From positions 744,001 to 808,000 of the forward strand of contig NZ_CP023000.1 in the NCBI RefSeq assembly GCF_002277895.1: a DNA stretch of 64,000 bases, written 5' to 3'. Below, one piece after another: positions 1-8,942 of the stretch; within the stretch, counting starts at the first letter, position 1; every line of letters starts with the position of its first letter. The notes under the pieces were generated by a model. The model saw only the letters and a program-made list of their open reading frames with translations. It was not told where the DNA came from and searched no databases. Origin of the DNA: Rhizobium sp. 11515TR (GTDB lineage: Bacteria > Pseudomonadota > Alphaproteobacteria > Rhizobiales > Rhizobiaceae). A program made the translations under genes and the position numbers.

Positions 1-141
1 ACCAAGGAAACCGCGGCACTCGTCCGCCAGGCGTTGGAGACGCTGGTTCGAGTGGAGTCAGGAAAACGCCTCATCGCTCTAGGGGGAACCATGCCGGAGG
101 CCGAGGTAGCCCCGCGTCGTCGGAGCACGGCAGTTAAGTGA
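1..141 (+). CDS. vapB: VapB-type antitoxin, C-terminal part
   Basis: The frame is open from the first base and ends with TGA at 139-141. It encodes about 46 residues resembling the C-terminus of rhizobial VapB antitoxins: an ALVRQALETLVRVES helix followed by RLIALGGTMPEAEVAPRRR. In this family the N-terminus binds the operator and the C-terminus wraps around the VapC toxin. The stop overlaps the GTG start of the toxin (GTGA, 138-141), the usual translational coupling of such pairs. The N-terminal DNA-binding part lies left of the window. Confidence 0.8.
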   Translation, partial: TKETAALVRQALETLVRVESGKRLIALGGTMPEAEVAPRRRSTAVK

Positions 142-528
142 TATTGGCAGACACCTCGATCTGGATTGATCATTTCCGATATGGCGATGACGAGCTGCGA
201 AGAATAATCGAAAACGATCGACTACTTTGCCATCCGAGCGTAATCGGCGGGTTGGCTCTTGGCAGCCTTCGGGATCGCGGCAGTGTCATTGCTTTTTTTT
301 GCAGCTCAGCGCGGAGCTGTTGTCGCCACGCACGACGAAGTCATGACGATGATCGATCGATACGGCATTTTCAGCATGGATATTGGCTACACTGATGCCC
401 ATCTGCTGGCATCCATTCTTCTGGAGCAGAAAGCAGCCTTATGGACCAGAGACAAGCGACTGCGAGCAGCGGCTGAAAAAACCGGCGCCCCACTGCACAT
501 ATCGGTCGATGAGCGCACTAAATGCTAG
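138..528 (+). pseudogene. vapC: VapC PIN-domain toxin, frameshifted
   Basis: The GTG start at 138 gives a PIN-domain N-terminus (ILADTSIWIDHFR, with the first catalytic Asp). It continues to about GSVIAFF, where the frame is lost in a run of eight T at 293-300. The +1 frame continues the family sequence: AVVATHDEV, then GYTDAHLLAS with the later PIN acidic residue, then LWTRDKRLRA, ending at 528. Removing one T restores an uninterrupted toxin of about 130 residues. VapC proteins are Mg-dependent ribonucleases that cut tRNA or rRNA. As read, this toxin is inactive, although a base-calling error or slippage in the T tract could also explain it. Confidence 0.8.
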
Positions 529-762
529 ATCTCTAAATTTAGAAGGCTTAAGTTTCGCGAACCGACCTTTATTTGCTCTTGAACGGAGCTGAACCAACGA
601 CTCTGTGCTTACATACTTCTCGAGCAACATCGCCATTACCAAGAACTTAGGCCGCCGGGCAAGGCCGATCTAGGGCTAGTTGCCTGCTTTTTGCTTCTAA
701 CCCAACTGGGAATGTAAAAACATCCAACACACGCCCCTTGACCATCAAGCCCCATGGCTTGC

Positions 763-2691
763 TCAAAACTCCTTCCAATCGGAAACGACTCGACCGCCAA
801 CGGCAGCCGATCTGCGGGCCATTTGCGCAACCGGCTCGGCGGAAGCGCGACGCGATGGCTCAGCCATGGCGCGCGCGGTTTGTCGCAAGACTGCCGAGTT
901 CGCTAAGGCCCCGGCGTCAAGGCGGAATTGAGATACGAGTTCGCTCAGCTTGCTGGCCTCAGCGGCAAGCGCGGCGGAGGCTGCCGTCGACTGCTCGACC
1001 ATCGCCGCATTCTGTTGCGTCGTCTGATCCATCGTATTGACCGCCGCATTGACCTCGGCAAGGCCTGTCGACTGCTCCTTGGCGGACGCGGCGATGGCGT
1101 TCATGTGCTCGTTTATGCCGGAGATGCGCTCACCGATTTCCTTCAATGCGATACCCGTTTCACGCACGAGCTTCACTCCACCATCGACCTCGGTCGAAGA
1201 CGCATTGATCAGCATTTTGATCTCTTTTGCCGCCGCCGCGGAGCGCTGCGCCAATTCCCGCACTTCCTGCGCCACAACGGCAAATCCCTTGCCAGCTTCG
1301 CCGGCGCGCGCCGCTTCCACCCCGGCGTTGAGCGCCAATAGGTTGGTCTGGAAGGCAATGTCATCGATCACGCCGATGATATTGGAAATCTGCTGGGAAG
1401 AACTCTCTATTCGCTGCATAGCTTCCTCGGCCCTGCTGACGACGTCAACTGACCTGGCTGCGCTATGATCGGCGACAGTGGCCGCCACTCGCGCTTCTTC
1501 CGTCCGCTTGCTCGAATTGCTTACATTGACCGTAATCTGATCGAGAGCGGCGGCTGTCTCTTCAAGCGATGCTGCCTGCTGCTCGGTGCGGCGGGAAAGA
1601 TCGTTGGTTCCGGAAGAGATCTCCTGGGTGCCGCTGTCAATCGACACTATGCTCTCGGCAATCGCCCGCAACGTGCTGCTCAACTGCTGCAGCGACGTGT
1701 TGAAATCGTGCCGAAGAGCTTCGAAATCCGGAGCGAATGGCTCATCGAGCTGGAAGGAAAGATCCCCGGAGGCCAACCTCTTAAGCCCCATGGCAAGACC
1801 GGATGTCGCGACTCGCAAACGCTCTGCGGCATCGGTTTCCGCCTGCCGCTGGGCAGCGATTCTGTCTGCTTCCGCCTGCTGACGGTCCCTTGCCGCGTCC
1901 GCTTCGAGCTCGCCCTTGGCGATTGCTGCTTTTCGGAATACTTCGACGGCCTGCGCCATCGTCCCTACTTCGTCCCTTCGGCCGATGCCCGTGCAAGCGA
2001 TATTGGTCTCGCCGCCCGCGAGCTTGGCCATATCCGCGCAAAGCGCCAGGATGGGTTTGCACACGGTCCTGCGGAACAATATGAAGAGCATGATGGAGAA
2101 CAGCGCAGTCAGCCCCAGAAGCCCCTGCATGAAGTCGCGAATGGAATTTGCCGTGCGGGTACTCTCCGCCGAGATCGATTCCGATACTTTTTGTATCTGA
2201 TCGCCTGCTTCCTCCATGGCAGTTTCCAAGGTAGAAAACTGCTTCATGAAATCGGGCAATGCCTTCAAGGCGCCAGCTGGATCCTTCTCCGCCGTCGCGA
2301 CCATTTTGGTTGCGTTATCGATATAGGCCAGCAACGGAGATTCGACGCCGGCAAGCACCTTTTGAGTTTCCGGATCCGTTGCGAGCGCCTTGTTGGCCTT
2401 AATCATCTCGCGAAACGAGGTGACATGTTCCGAAAGATCCGAGTTAACCGTTTCAAAGCGGATGCCGGACGCGGGATCGGAAGCAAGCAATGCAGCCAAG
2501 ACATCCGCTCTTAAAGCATCATGCATCATATCTGCCTGCATGTGATTACGCAGAACCTGAGCCGATCCTGCTATTTTCTCGGCATCCTGCGTCAGCGTCG
2601 AAGCGGACCATATGCCCACGCCGGTTGCGCCGCCCGCAATCACAAATATTGCCACACTTGCCAGGATGATTTTCTGCTGGATCGATGCCAT
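763..2691 (-). CDS. methyl-accepting chemotaxis protein
   Basis: This 642-residue transmembrane chemoreceptor would pass ligand signals to CheA/CheW. A first membrane helix lies at about 7-28, followed by a periplasmic helical sensor region (30-185) and a second helix at about 189-207. HAMP-like segments (208-260 and about 295-345) precede the long signalling coiled coil. The hairpin tip is nearly canonical (IDDIAFQTNLLALNAGVEAA, then RAGEAGKGFAVVAQEVR). The C-terminus has no clear CheR-tethering pentapeptide and ends WKEF. It stands alone on the minus strand with an AT-rich upstream region (2700-2830) that probably holds its promoter. The ligand cannot be told from sequence. Confidence 0.93.
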   Translation of the reverse strand: MASIQQKIILASVAIFVIAGGATGVGIWSASTLTQDAEKIAGSAQVLRNHMQADMMHDALRADVLAALLASDPASGIRFETVNSDLSEHVTSFREMIKANKALATDPETQKVLAGVESPLLAYIDNATKMVATAEKDPAGALKALPDFMKQFSTLETAMEEAGDQIQKVSESISAESTRTANSIRDFMQGLLGLTALFSIMLFILFRRTVCKPILALCADMAKLAGGETNIACTGIGRRDEVGTMAQAVEVFRKAAIAKGELEADAARDRQQAEADRIAAQRQAETDAAERLRVATSGLAMGLKRLASGDLSFQLDEPFAPDFEALRHDFNTSLQQLSSTLRAIAESIVSIDSGTQEISSGTNDLSRRTEQQAASLEETAAALDQITVNVSNSSKRTEEARVAATVADHSAARSVDVVSRAEEAMQRIESSSQQISNIIGVIDDIAFQTNLLALNAGVEAARAGEAGKGFAVVAQEVRELAQRSAAAAKEIKMLINASSTEVDGGVKLVRETGIALKEIGERISGINEHMNAIAASAKEQSTGLAEVNAAVNTMDQTTQQNAAMVEQSTAASAALAAEASKLSELVSQFRLDAGALANSAVLRQTARAMAEPSRRASAEPVAQMARRSAAVGGRVVSDWKEF

Positions 2692-2977
2692 GAAACATAT
2701 CCCAAGTTTTCCTCAAGAGAAGAATATGGGATCGTGCTTAATTATCCGTCAAAATATGTCGATCAACAGAAATCTATTTTCCAAATTATCAAAATACAAC
2801 CAGTATTATACTATTTTTCTTGGAAAATACCACTAACGCGCGGAGAAGACTGGATGCGTGCTGAGCATGGATGGCTCTATTGCAAGAATTCTGATTGACC
2901 GTAAAGAGACATTCCCACGCCTCTCTATTCTTCTCGAAGGGAGCTGGACCGGCGACATCTCGTTTAAAGCTAAGTAA

Positions 2978-3592
2978 TTGACAAATCGGGCGCTTGCCGG
3001 AGCTCGGCTTGCGGCAAGCTGTTACTGTAACTGGTCCATCCTTCGCTTCCCCTTCGTCTATGGAGACGGTGACGGACATCTCCAATCTCTTCCCAAGCAC
3101 GTCAGCACCTGGCATCCGGCGCAACGCATGAGCACGATCCACCATCGTGATATCGCACAAGCAATCACGCTGGCGCTCAAAGGTGATTTCGATCGGCGTA
3201 TCGTGAACTTGGCCGACGAGGCGCCCTCGTCCATCTACGAACTCGCGGGCATGGTGGGGAAGCGGTTGGACTCAAGTTGCGAGCCTCTCTCAAATCCCTG
3301 GTACCTGCATGTCGATACGTCCCTCGCCTACAGCCTGGGTTTTCATCCTAGCATCAGGACCGTCTACCAAGCCTGGCAGGAAGGAATTTCGCAGGCGGAT
3401 CGCAGAACTTGGTGGCCGGGCTCGACATGTTGGCGTGTTAGCGTCTGTTGCCTACTTGGCGCACCTGAATGGTTGGTTTTTCGTAGCGCTCTTGAAGGGA
3501 CCGGAACTCACGACTCCATTTTTACGAGAGCTATCCATCTGAAATTCCTCGCTGTCGGACATCCGCTTTGCCTGCATGGAATGACCGGTTAG
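2978..3592 (+). pseudogene. remnant of NAD-dependent epimerase/dehydratase
   Basis: The segment from about 3035 to 3400 reads ILRFPFVYGDGDGHL, RMSTIHHRDIAQAI, RIVNLADEAPSSIYEL and NPWYLHVDTSLAYSLGF. This is the C-terminal half of an extended short-chain dehydrogenase (NAD(P)H-binding epimerase type). The Rossmann half with its GxxGxxG motif and the Tyr-Lys pair is absent, and the residues just before it are degraded. After about residue 140 the frame continues into unrelated sequence to the stop at 3592. I therefore read it as a 5'-deleted pseudogene. No start codon with a ribosome-binding site is visible. Confidence 0.65.
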
Positions 3593-4276
3593 GGCCGTAA
3601 GCCGAAGTTCTTTCGCTTGGGATCCGCAGGCGTGGGGACTGTGGCCCTATGCAAGTGAAATCGCCGCCTTCGAATAATATGGATTCGAGCAAATCGGGAG
3701 CGACCTTGGTCGGCAAGAAGCCGATTAGCGTTTGTGCGCTGATCCCGCTGGCCGCATCGGGGCGCCCTGCATCCCTGCGCTAGAGCAAGGTGCCGCGCGT
3801 GTCGCCCCGATTATATCCATGTAGCATGCCATACAAGCGGGCCGCCGGCGCGGTAGCGCCCGCCCGTGCTCGCCAAGGGCGGCCACCCCTTATTACCGAT
3901 CCACTTCGTACGCAAAAGGCCTCGTACAGCAGCTTGCCGAGAGGATCCGATTGGGCCGGCACAATCGAAGTCCTGGGGAGCGCGGTATAATCGCGATCCT
4001 CGAATTGGAGCCGGCCGCGTGAGTGTAGAAATGGCAGCTGTCGCCCTACCTGCTGTCATGAATCGCGCGTGTGGGTGAATCCCAGAGTCTCTCCGGCCTC
4101 GGGGCGTGCCCGGCTGTCGGCTGAAATTCGAGCCTCGTCGCCGGGGAGAGTGGTTTTTCATTGGAATGGCTTCCTTTCGAGCGTCTGCCTGAAAACCCGC
4201 AAGGATAGCAGACGGCGGAGTATGTCCATGCGGCGATCTCGATCGTGTTCATATATTGTATTTTCCTCTAACATCT
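3593..4276. other. intergenic stretch, no gene recognised
   Basis: About 680 bases between the epimerase remnant and the GntR promoter region. Several short frames are open on both strands, but none has a recognisable family motif, a convincing ribosome-binding site or coherent codon use. No transposase motif or terminal repeats were seen. It may be decayed DNA continuous with the remnant upstream. Confidence 0.5.
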
Positions 4277-4299
4277 ATTGTGTACTTAGATTATACAAT
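4277..4299. promoter_or_regulatory. candidate GntR/FadR-type operator
   Basis: An imperfect inverted repeat, ATTGTGTA-N7-TATACAAT (7 of 8 positions symmetric), sits about 95 bases upstream of the GntR start in an AT-rich segment. FCD-type GntR regulators commonly bind TTGT/ACAA palindromes, so autoregulation is plausible. Assignment is by position and symmetry only. Confidence 0.35.
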
Positions 4300-4392
4300 T
4301 TCATTGACTCAATGAATGGCATGTGCGACCTTCCTTCCATCAGCGGAACCGAAGGGTTCAATTCCCTGCAAAATCCCAAGGAGGAGGTCGCA

Positions 4393-5103
4393 ATGAAGGG
4401 CGGGAAGAGCAATCTTTACGAGGATCTGAAGCGTCAAATTCTGACGATGGAGCTCGATCCCGATCAGGATTTGGATGAAGCGAGCCTCAGCGAACAATAC
4501 GGCCTCTCCCGCACCCCCGTCCGGGAAATCTTTCGGCGTCTCGAAGGCGAAGGCTATATCGACATCCGGGCCAATCGCGGCGCGCGCGTCAGCCCGATGA
4601 ACCATCAGACCCTCAGGCACTTCTTCCTGGTCGCACCGATGATTTATGCGGCGATCGGCAGGCTCGCGGTTCAAAACTTTAAACCGAAACAGCTCGTGGA
4701 TCTGAAGGAGACGCAGGATCGGTTCCGGTCTGCAAGCATCGCCGGCGATGCTCTCGCCATGGTGCTGGAGAATAATCGTTTCCACGAAATCATCGGCGAA
4801 ATGTCGTTCAATGCCTATCTTCAGCCGAGCCTGGGCCGCCTGCTGATCGACCATGCACGGATCGGCCACACCTTCTTCCGGCCGAAGAACGACGATATGC
4901 GCGAACGGCTTCAACTCGCCGTGGAGCATCATGATGGCTTCATCGAGGCTATCGCGCGGCACGATGAAGACACCGTCGTGGACCTGGTCTTCGAACATTG
5001 GGAACTGTCGCGCGAGAACATGGAAATGTTCATCGCGCCGCAAGGAATGAAGGCGGACGCGCTCGTCGAAGTGCCCGTCGCATCGATGGAGAAATCGTCT
5101 TGA
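4393..5103 (+). CDS. GntR-family regulator, FCD (FadR) subfamily
   Basis: The 236-residue protein has an N-terminal winged helix (about 8-70, including EASLSEQYGLSRTPVREIFRRLEGEGYI) and a C-terminal all-helical FCD effector domain. That domain carries the expected metal/ligand histidines in NNRFHEI, VEHHDGFI and VFEHWELSR. The start was chosen for the strong AGGAGG at 4380-4386 just ahead of ATG 4393; the frame also runs upstream without support. The stop overlaps the start of the lyase gene, so it is the first gene of the catabolic operon. FCD regulators of this type (for example HypR of hydroxyproline operons) usually repress their own operon until the substrate binds. Confidence 0.9.
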   Translation: MKGGKSNLYEDLKRQILTMELDPDQDLDEASLSEQYGLSRTPVREIFRRLEGEGYIDIRANRGARVSPMNHQTLRHFFLVAPMIYAAIGRLAVQNFKPKQLVDLKETQDRFRSASIAGDALAMVLENNRFHEIIGEMSFNAYLQPSLGRLLIDHARIGHTFFRPKNDDMRERLQLAVEHHDGFIEAIARHDEDTVVDLVFEHWELSRENMEMFIAPQGMKADALVEVPVASMEKSS

Positions 5104-6011
5104 ATTTCGAAGGCATCTATACCCCGGCGATCACGCCGCACGGACCGGACCGCCAGATAGACAAGGCTGCCTTCGCAGCCGTCCTGGAATCGCTCGTCGA
5201 GGCCAAGGTTCACGGCATCATCATCGGTGGCTCCACGGGCGAATATTATGCCCAGTCCATGCAGGAACGGCTTGATCTTGCTGCCTACGCCAAACAGATC
5301 ATCGCAAAACGTCTGCCGCTGATCGTCGGCACCGGGGCGATCCGTACGGAGGATTCGGTCGCTTATGCAACGGCAGCAAAAGAGATCGGCGCGGATGCAA
5401 TCCTCGTGACGTCGCCACCCTATGCCCTGCCGACGGAGAAGGAAAACGCCATTCACGCATTGACGGTCGACCGCGCCGCCGATCTGCCGATCATGCTCTA
5501 CAACTATCCTGCCCGCATGGGCGTGATGATGGGCGACGAATATTTCTCGCGCGTCGGCAAATCCAAGAATGTGAGAGCGATCAAGGAAAGTTCCGGAGAG
5601 ATGGCGAACGTCCATCTGCTGGCGCGGAAATTTCCTCACATCGCACTGTCTTGCGGCTGGGACGACCAGGCGCTCGAATTCTTCGCCTGGGGTGCAAAAA
5701 GCTGGGTATGCGCCGGCTCGAACTTCCTGCCTCGCGAACATGTCGCGCTCTACGAAGCCTGCGTGCTCGAAAAGAATTTCGACAAGGGTCGCGCCATCAT
5801 GTCGGCGATGCTGCCGCTGATGGATTTTCTCGAAACCGGCAAGTTCGTGCAATCGATCAAGCATGGCTGCGAGATCATCGGCCTCAAGGCCGGGCCTGTC
5901 CGCGCGCCGCTGCGCGGAATGACCTCCGAGGAAAAAAGAACCCTCCAGACTGTCGTCGCCACCTTGAAGCGCACGGTCGCCCAGATCACGTCGGGAGCCA
6001 ATCATGCATGA
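5100..6011 (+). CDS. DHDPS/N-acetylneuraminate-lyase superfamily enzyme
   Basis: This 303-residue class I aldolase-fold protein keeps the core residues: the GGSTGE pyruvate-binding turn (about 43-48), catalytic Tyr134 in LYNYPAR and Schiff-base Lys162 in AIKESSGE. A TTG start at 5100 overlaps the preceding TGA and gives the family's normal length. It overlaps the next gene by 8 bases. In hydroxyproline pathways a DHDPS-like enzyme (HypD) deaminates and dehydrates 1-pyrroline-4-hydroxy-2-carboxylate to alpha-ketoglutarate semialdehyde. The neighbours (aldehyde dehydrogenase, FAD oxidoreductase, racemase-fold protein) fit that role better than lysine synthesis. The exact substrate is inferred from context. 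Confidence 0.85.
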   Translation: MNFEGIYTPAITPHGPDRQIDKAAFAAVLESLVEAKVHGIIIGGSTGEYYAQSMQERLDLAAYAKQIIAKRLPLIVGTGAIRTEDSVAYATAAKEIGADAILVTSPPYALPTEKENAIHALTVDRAADLPIMLYNYPARMGVMMGDEYFSRVGKSKNVRAIKESSGEMANVHLLARKFPHIALSCGWDDQALEFFAWGAKSWVCAGSNFLPREHVALYEACVLEKNFDKGRAIMSAMLPLMDFLETGKFVQSIKHGCEIIGLKAGPVRAPLRGMTSEEKRTLQTVVATLKRTVAQITSGANHA

Positions 6012-7521
6012 ACCTTTGACCGCCGCCGAATACAAGGCGATCGCCGCCGGCCTCGGTCTGCCGACGAACGCCTTCATCGACGGCTCCTTCCGGCCGGCCA
6101 ATTCCGGCAAGACGTTCGAGACCATCAATCCGGCGACCGGCGAACTCCTGGCTAACATTGCCGCCTGTGACGTCAGCGACGTCGACTACGCCGTGCTCAA
6201 GGCAAGAGAGGCCTTCGAGGATGGCCGCTGGCGTCAGCTATCGCCGGCCGAGCGCAAGGCAACGCTCATCAAGTTCGCCCGGCTGCTGGAAGAGAACCGT
6301 CACGAACTGGCGGTCATGGAGAGCCTCGATAGCGGCAAGCCGGTTCGCGAATGTCAGACCGTTGACGTGCCCGACACCATCCATACCATCCGCTGGCATG
6401 CCGAGGCGATCGACAAGCTCTATGACAACACCAATCCGGTCGGCCCGGACGCGCTGGCGATGGTGGTGCGCGAGCCGATCGGCGTCGTCGGCTGCGTGCT
6501 GCCCTGGAACTTCCCCCTGCTGATGCTTGCCTGGAAGATCGGTCCGGCGCTGGCTGCCGGTTGCTCCGTCATCGTCAAGCCCGCGCAGGAGACGACGCTG
6601 ACGACGCTGCGGGTTGCCGAACTTGCCTATGAAGCCGGCATCCCGGCCGGTGTCTTCAATGTCGTCACTGGCAGCGGCCGGGATGTCGGCGAACCGCTCG
6701 GCCTGCATATGGATGTCGACATGGTGGCCTTTACCGGCTCGACACCAACAGGCCGCCGTTTCCTGCATTATTCCGCCGATTCCAACCTGAAGAAGGTCGT
6801 TCTCGAATGCGGCGGCAAGAACCCGGCCGTGGTGCTGGAAGATGCCGAAGATCTCGATCTCGTCGCCGAGCAGATCGTCAACGGTGCCTTCTGGAACATG
6901 GGCGAAAACTGCTCAGCCAGTTCGCGCCTCATCGTCCAAGCTAACATCAAGGACGAGCTTTTGAAGCGCATCGGCGCCTATATGCACGAGTGGAAGACGG
7001 GCGATCCCCTCGATCCGGAAAACCGCGTCGGCGCACTGGTCAGCAAAAACCATTATGAGAAGGTCACCTCCTTCCTTCACGACGTCAAAAGCGAGAAGCT
7101 GACGATCGCCCATGGCGGCGAAACGCATGGCGGCATCTTCGTCGAGCCGACGGTGGTTGACGGCGTCACGTCCGCAAGCCGGCTGTTCAAGGAGGAGATC
7201 TTCGGGCCGATCCTGTCGGTGACGACGTTCAACACGCTGGCCGAGGCCGTCGCTCTTGCCAACGACACCAATTATGGCCTGACGGCGTCGGTCTATACCG
7301 GCAGCCTGAAGAATGCGATCCGGCTGTCACGCGACATCCGGGCCGGCCTCGTCACCGTCAACTGCTTCGGCGAAGGCGACGCAACGACGCCATTCGGCGG
7401 CTACAAGGAGTCCGGTTTCGGCGGACGCGACAAGTCGATCTTCGCCCACGACAATTATTGCGAACTGAAGACGATCTGGATCGATATCTCTGATCGCTCG
7501 ATAGACGAGACGATCCGATGA
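6004..7521 (+). CDS. NAD(P)-dependent aldehyde dehydrogenase (PuuC-like)
   Basis: A full-length 505-residue aldehyde dehydrogenase. It has the PWNFPLLM oxyanion segment (about 167-174), cofactor-binding FTGSTPTG (243-250), general base Glu268 in LECGGKNP and nucleophile Cys303 in GENCSAS. The C-terminus ends with ELKTIWI as in gamma-glutamyl-aminobutyraldehyde dehydrogenases. It overlaps both neighbours (ATG 6004 inside the lyase gene; TGA at 7519 inside the next ATG). In this operon it would oxidise a semialdehyde, possibly alpha-ketoglutarate semialdehyde or a betaine-derived aldehyde. The choice between them rests on context. Confidence 0.9.
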   Translation: MHEPLTAAEYKAIAAGLGLPTNAFIDGSFRPANSGKTFETINPATGELLANIAACDVSDVDYAVLKAREAFEDGRWRQLSPAERKATLIKFARLLEENRHELAVMESLDSGKPVRECQTVDVPDTIHTIRWHAEAIDKLYDNTNPVGPDALAMVVREPIGVVGCVLPWNFPLLMLAWKIGPALAAGCSVIVKPAQETTLTTLRVAELAYEAGIPAGVFNVVTGSGRDVGEPLGLHMDVDMVAFTGSTPTGRRFLHYSADSNLKKVVLECGGKNPAVVLEDAEDLDLVAEQIVNGAFWNMGENCSASSRLIVQANIKDELLKRIGAYMHEWKTGDPLDPENRVGALVSKNHYEKVTSFLHDVKSEKLTIAHGGETHGGIFVEPTVVDGVTSASRLFKEEIFGPILSVTTFNTLAEAVALANDTNYGLTASVYTGSLKNAIRLSRDIRAGLVTVNCFGEGDATTPFGGYKESGFGGRDKSIFAHDNYCELKTIWIDISDRSIDETIR

Positions 7522-8864
7522 CCACGACGTCCGTCAAACGTCTGCCGGCAGAGAATGGAAGGTCGGGCTGGGAGGCGATCAGTCGACGTTCTCTCCCGGT
7601 CCGGAGCCTGGAAGGCAACGTGACCGCGGACTGGCTCATCATCGGTGCAGGCTTTGCCGGGCTCTCGGCGGCTCGCCGTCTGCTGCAGCTCCGGCCCTAC
7701 GATAAAATCGTCGTACTTGATGCAAGCGAGATCGGCAAGGGCACCTCGGGCCGCAATTCCGGCTTCATGATCGACGTCCCGCACAATCTATCGTCGAGCG
7801 AATATGCGAGTGGCGGTCTGGACGCCACTCGCCTGGAGATGGCTCAGAACAGGGCTGCGATCGCCTTTGCGAAAGAAGCCGCGGACGAATACGCCATGTC
7901 GTCCGAGACGTTCGACCCGGCGGGCAAGATCAATGCGGCGGCAACCGCGCGCGGAATGAGACTGAACATCAGCTTTGGCCAATCCTTGCGGAGCGCAGGC
8001 GAAAAGCACGCATTTCTGAATGCCGCCGAAATGCAGGAGATCACCGGATCCGACTATTATCTTGGCGGCCTGTTTACGCCGGGCGCAGTCCTGATCCAGC
8101 CGGCGAACTATATCCGCGAATTCGCCGCAGGGCTGTCTCGCAAAATCGACCTCTTCGAAAGATCGCCGGTTACCGCCCTGACGCGGAACAAAGGTACATG
8201 GGCGGCGATCTCCCCTCGCGGCAAGGTCACCGCACCGAACGTTATCCTCGGTGTCAACGGTCACATCGACGACTTCGGTCACTTCCGCGGCCGCCTGATG
8301 CACATCTTTGCATACGCCTCGATGACCGCCCCCTTTCCCGCGGAAGATTTTGGCCGTCAGGTTTCGGGGCGCGATCGGTGGGCGCTGCTTCCGGCCGATG
8401 CCATGGGTGCGACGGTGCGAAAGATCACCTCCTGCGGACAGTCGCGCATCGTCATTCGGACGAAATACACCTACGAGACGACGATCACCGTTTCGGATCA
8501 TCGAATGGCCAAGATGGCCACGGAACACAGAAACTCCCTCGATGCGCGGTTTCCCGGGCTCAAGGAGCTCCCCTTCGAATATAGCTGGGCAGGGCGTCTT
8601 TGCCTGAGCCGCAATCATGTACCGGCCTTCGGCGAAATCGAGGAAGGGCTTTATTCGGCATGCTGCGAAAACGGGCTCGGCACCGTCAAGAGCACATTGG
8701 CAGGCATAATGGCCGCTGAACTTGCGACCGGCACTGCCTCGGAACAACTCGAACAATACATGGATCACGCCGCGCCATCCCGGTTGCCACCGGAACCGTT
8801 CGCATGGCTCGGCATCAATTCCGTGATCCGTTTGCAGGAATTGCGCGCAGGCCGCGAGGGATGA
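7518..8864 (+). CDS. FAD-dependent amine/imino-acid oxidoreductase (DAO/OrdL type)
   Basis: The 448-residue protein has an N-terminal dinucleotide-binding motif DWLIIGAGFAGLSAARRL (about 35-52) followed by GTSGRNSGFM, typical of the D-amino-acid oxidase / gamma-glutamylputrescine oxidoreductase superfamily. The C-terminus carries the conserved GLYSACCENGLGTVKSTLAG segment that closes over the flavin. Homologues oxidise secondary or tertiary amines, sarcosine-type compounds or D-amino acids, giving an imine or aldehyde. ATG 7518 overlaps the aldehyde dehydrogenase stop, which suggests coupled oxidation steps. A D-hydroxyproline dehydrogenase (HypO-like) role is an inference from the operon. 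Confidence 0.85.
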   Translation: MTTTSVKRLPAENGRSGWEAISRRSLPVRSLEGNVTADWLIIGAGFAGLSAARRLLQLRPYDKIVVLDASEIGKGTSGRNSGFMIDVPHNLSSSEYASGGLDATRLEMAQNRAAIAFAKEAADEYAMSSETFDPAGKINAAATARGMRLNISFGQSLRSAGEKHAFLNAAEMQEITGSDYYLGGLFTPGAVLIQPANYIREFAAGLSRKIDLFERSPVTALTRNKGTWAAISPRGKVTAPNVILGVNGHIDDFGHFRGRLMHIFAYASMTAPFPAEDFGRQVSGRDRWALLPADAMGATVRKITSCGQSRIVIRTKYTYETTITVSDHRMAKMATEHRNSLDARFPGLKELPFEYSWAGRLCLSRNHVPAFGEIEEGLYSACCENGLGTVKSTLAGIMAAELATGTASEQLEQYMDHAAPSRLPPEPFAWLGINSVIRLQELRAGREG

Positions 8865-8942
8865 TCCCTTGCCGCGCAATGTGAAGACTGAGCCTCTCGC
8901 AGGTCTTCAACAATATGGGAACGAAAACTAGGAGCAAGAAAA

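Noticed and set aside
5100..6011. Lysine-pathway dapA
   Set aside because: The catalytic residues fit the superfamily, but the operon is catabolic (GntR, aldehyde dehydrogenase, FAD oxidoreductase, importer).
4929..6158. Minus-strand frame of 409 codons opposite the DHDPS-like gene
   Set aside because: Antisense shadow; the plus-strand frame has clear catalytic motifs and operon overlaps.
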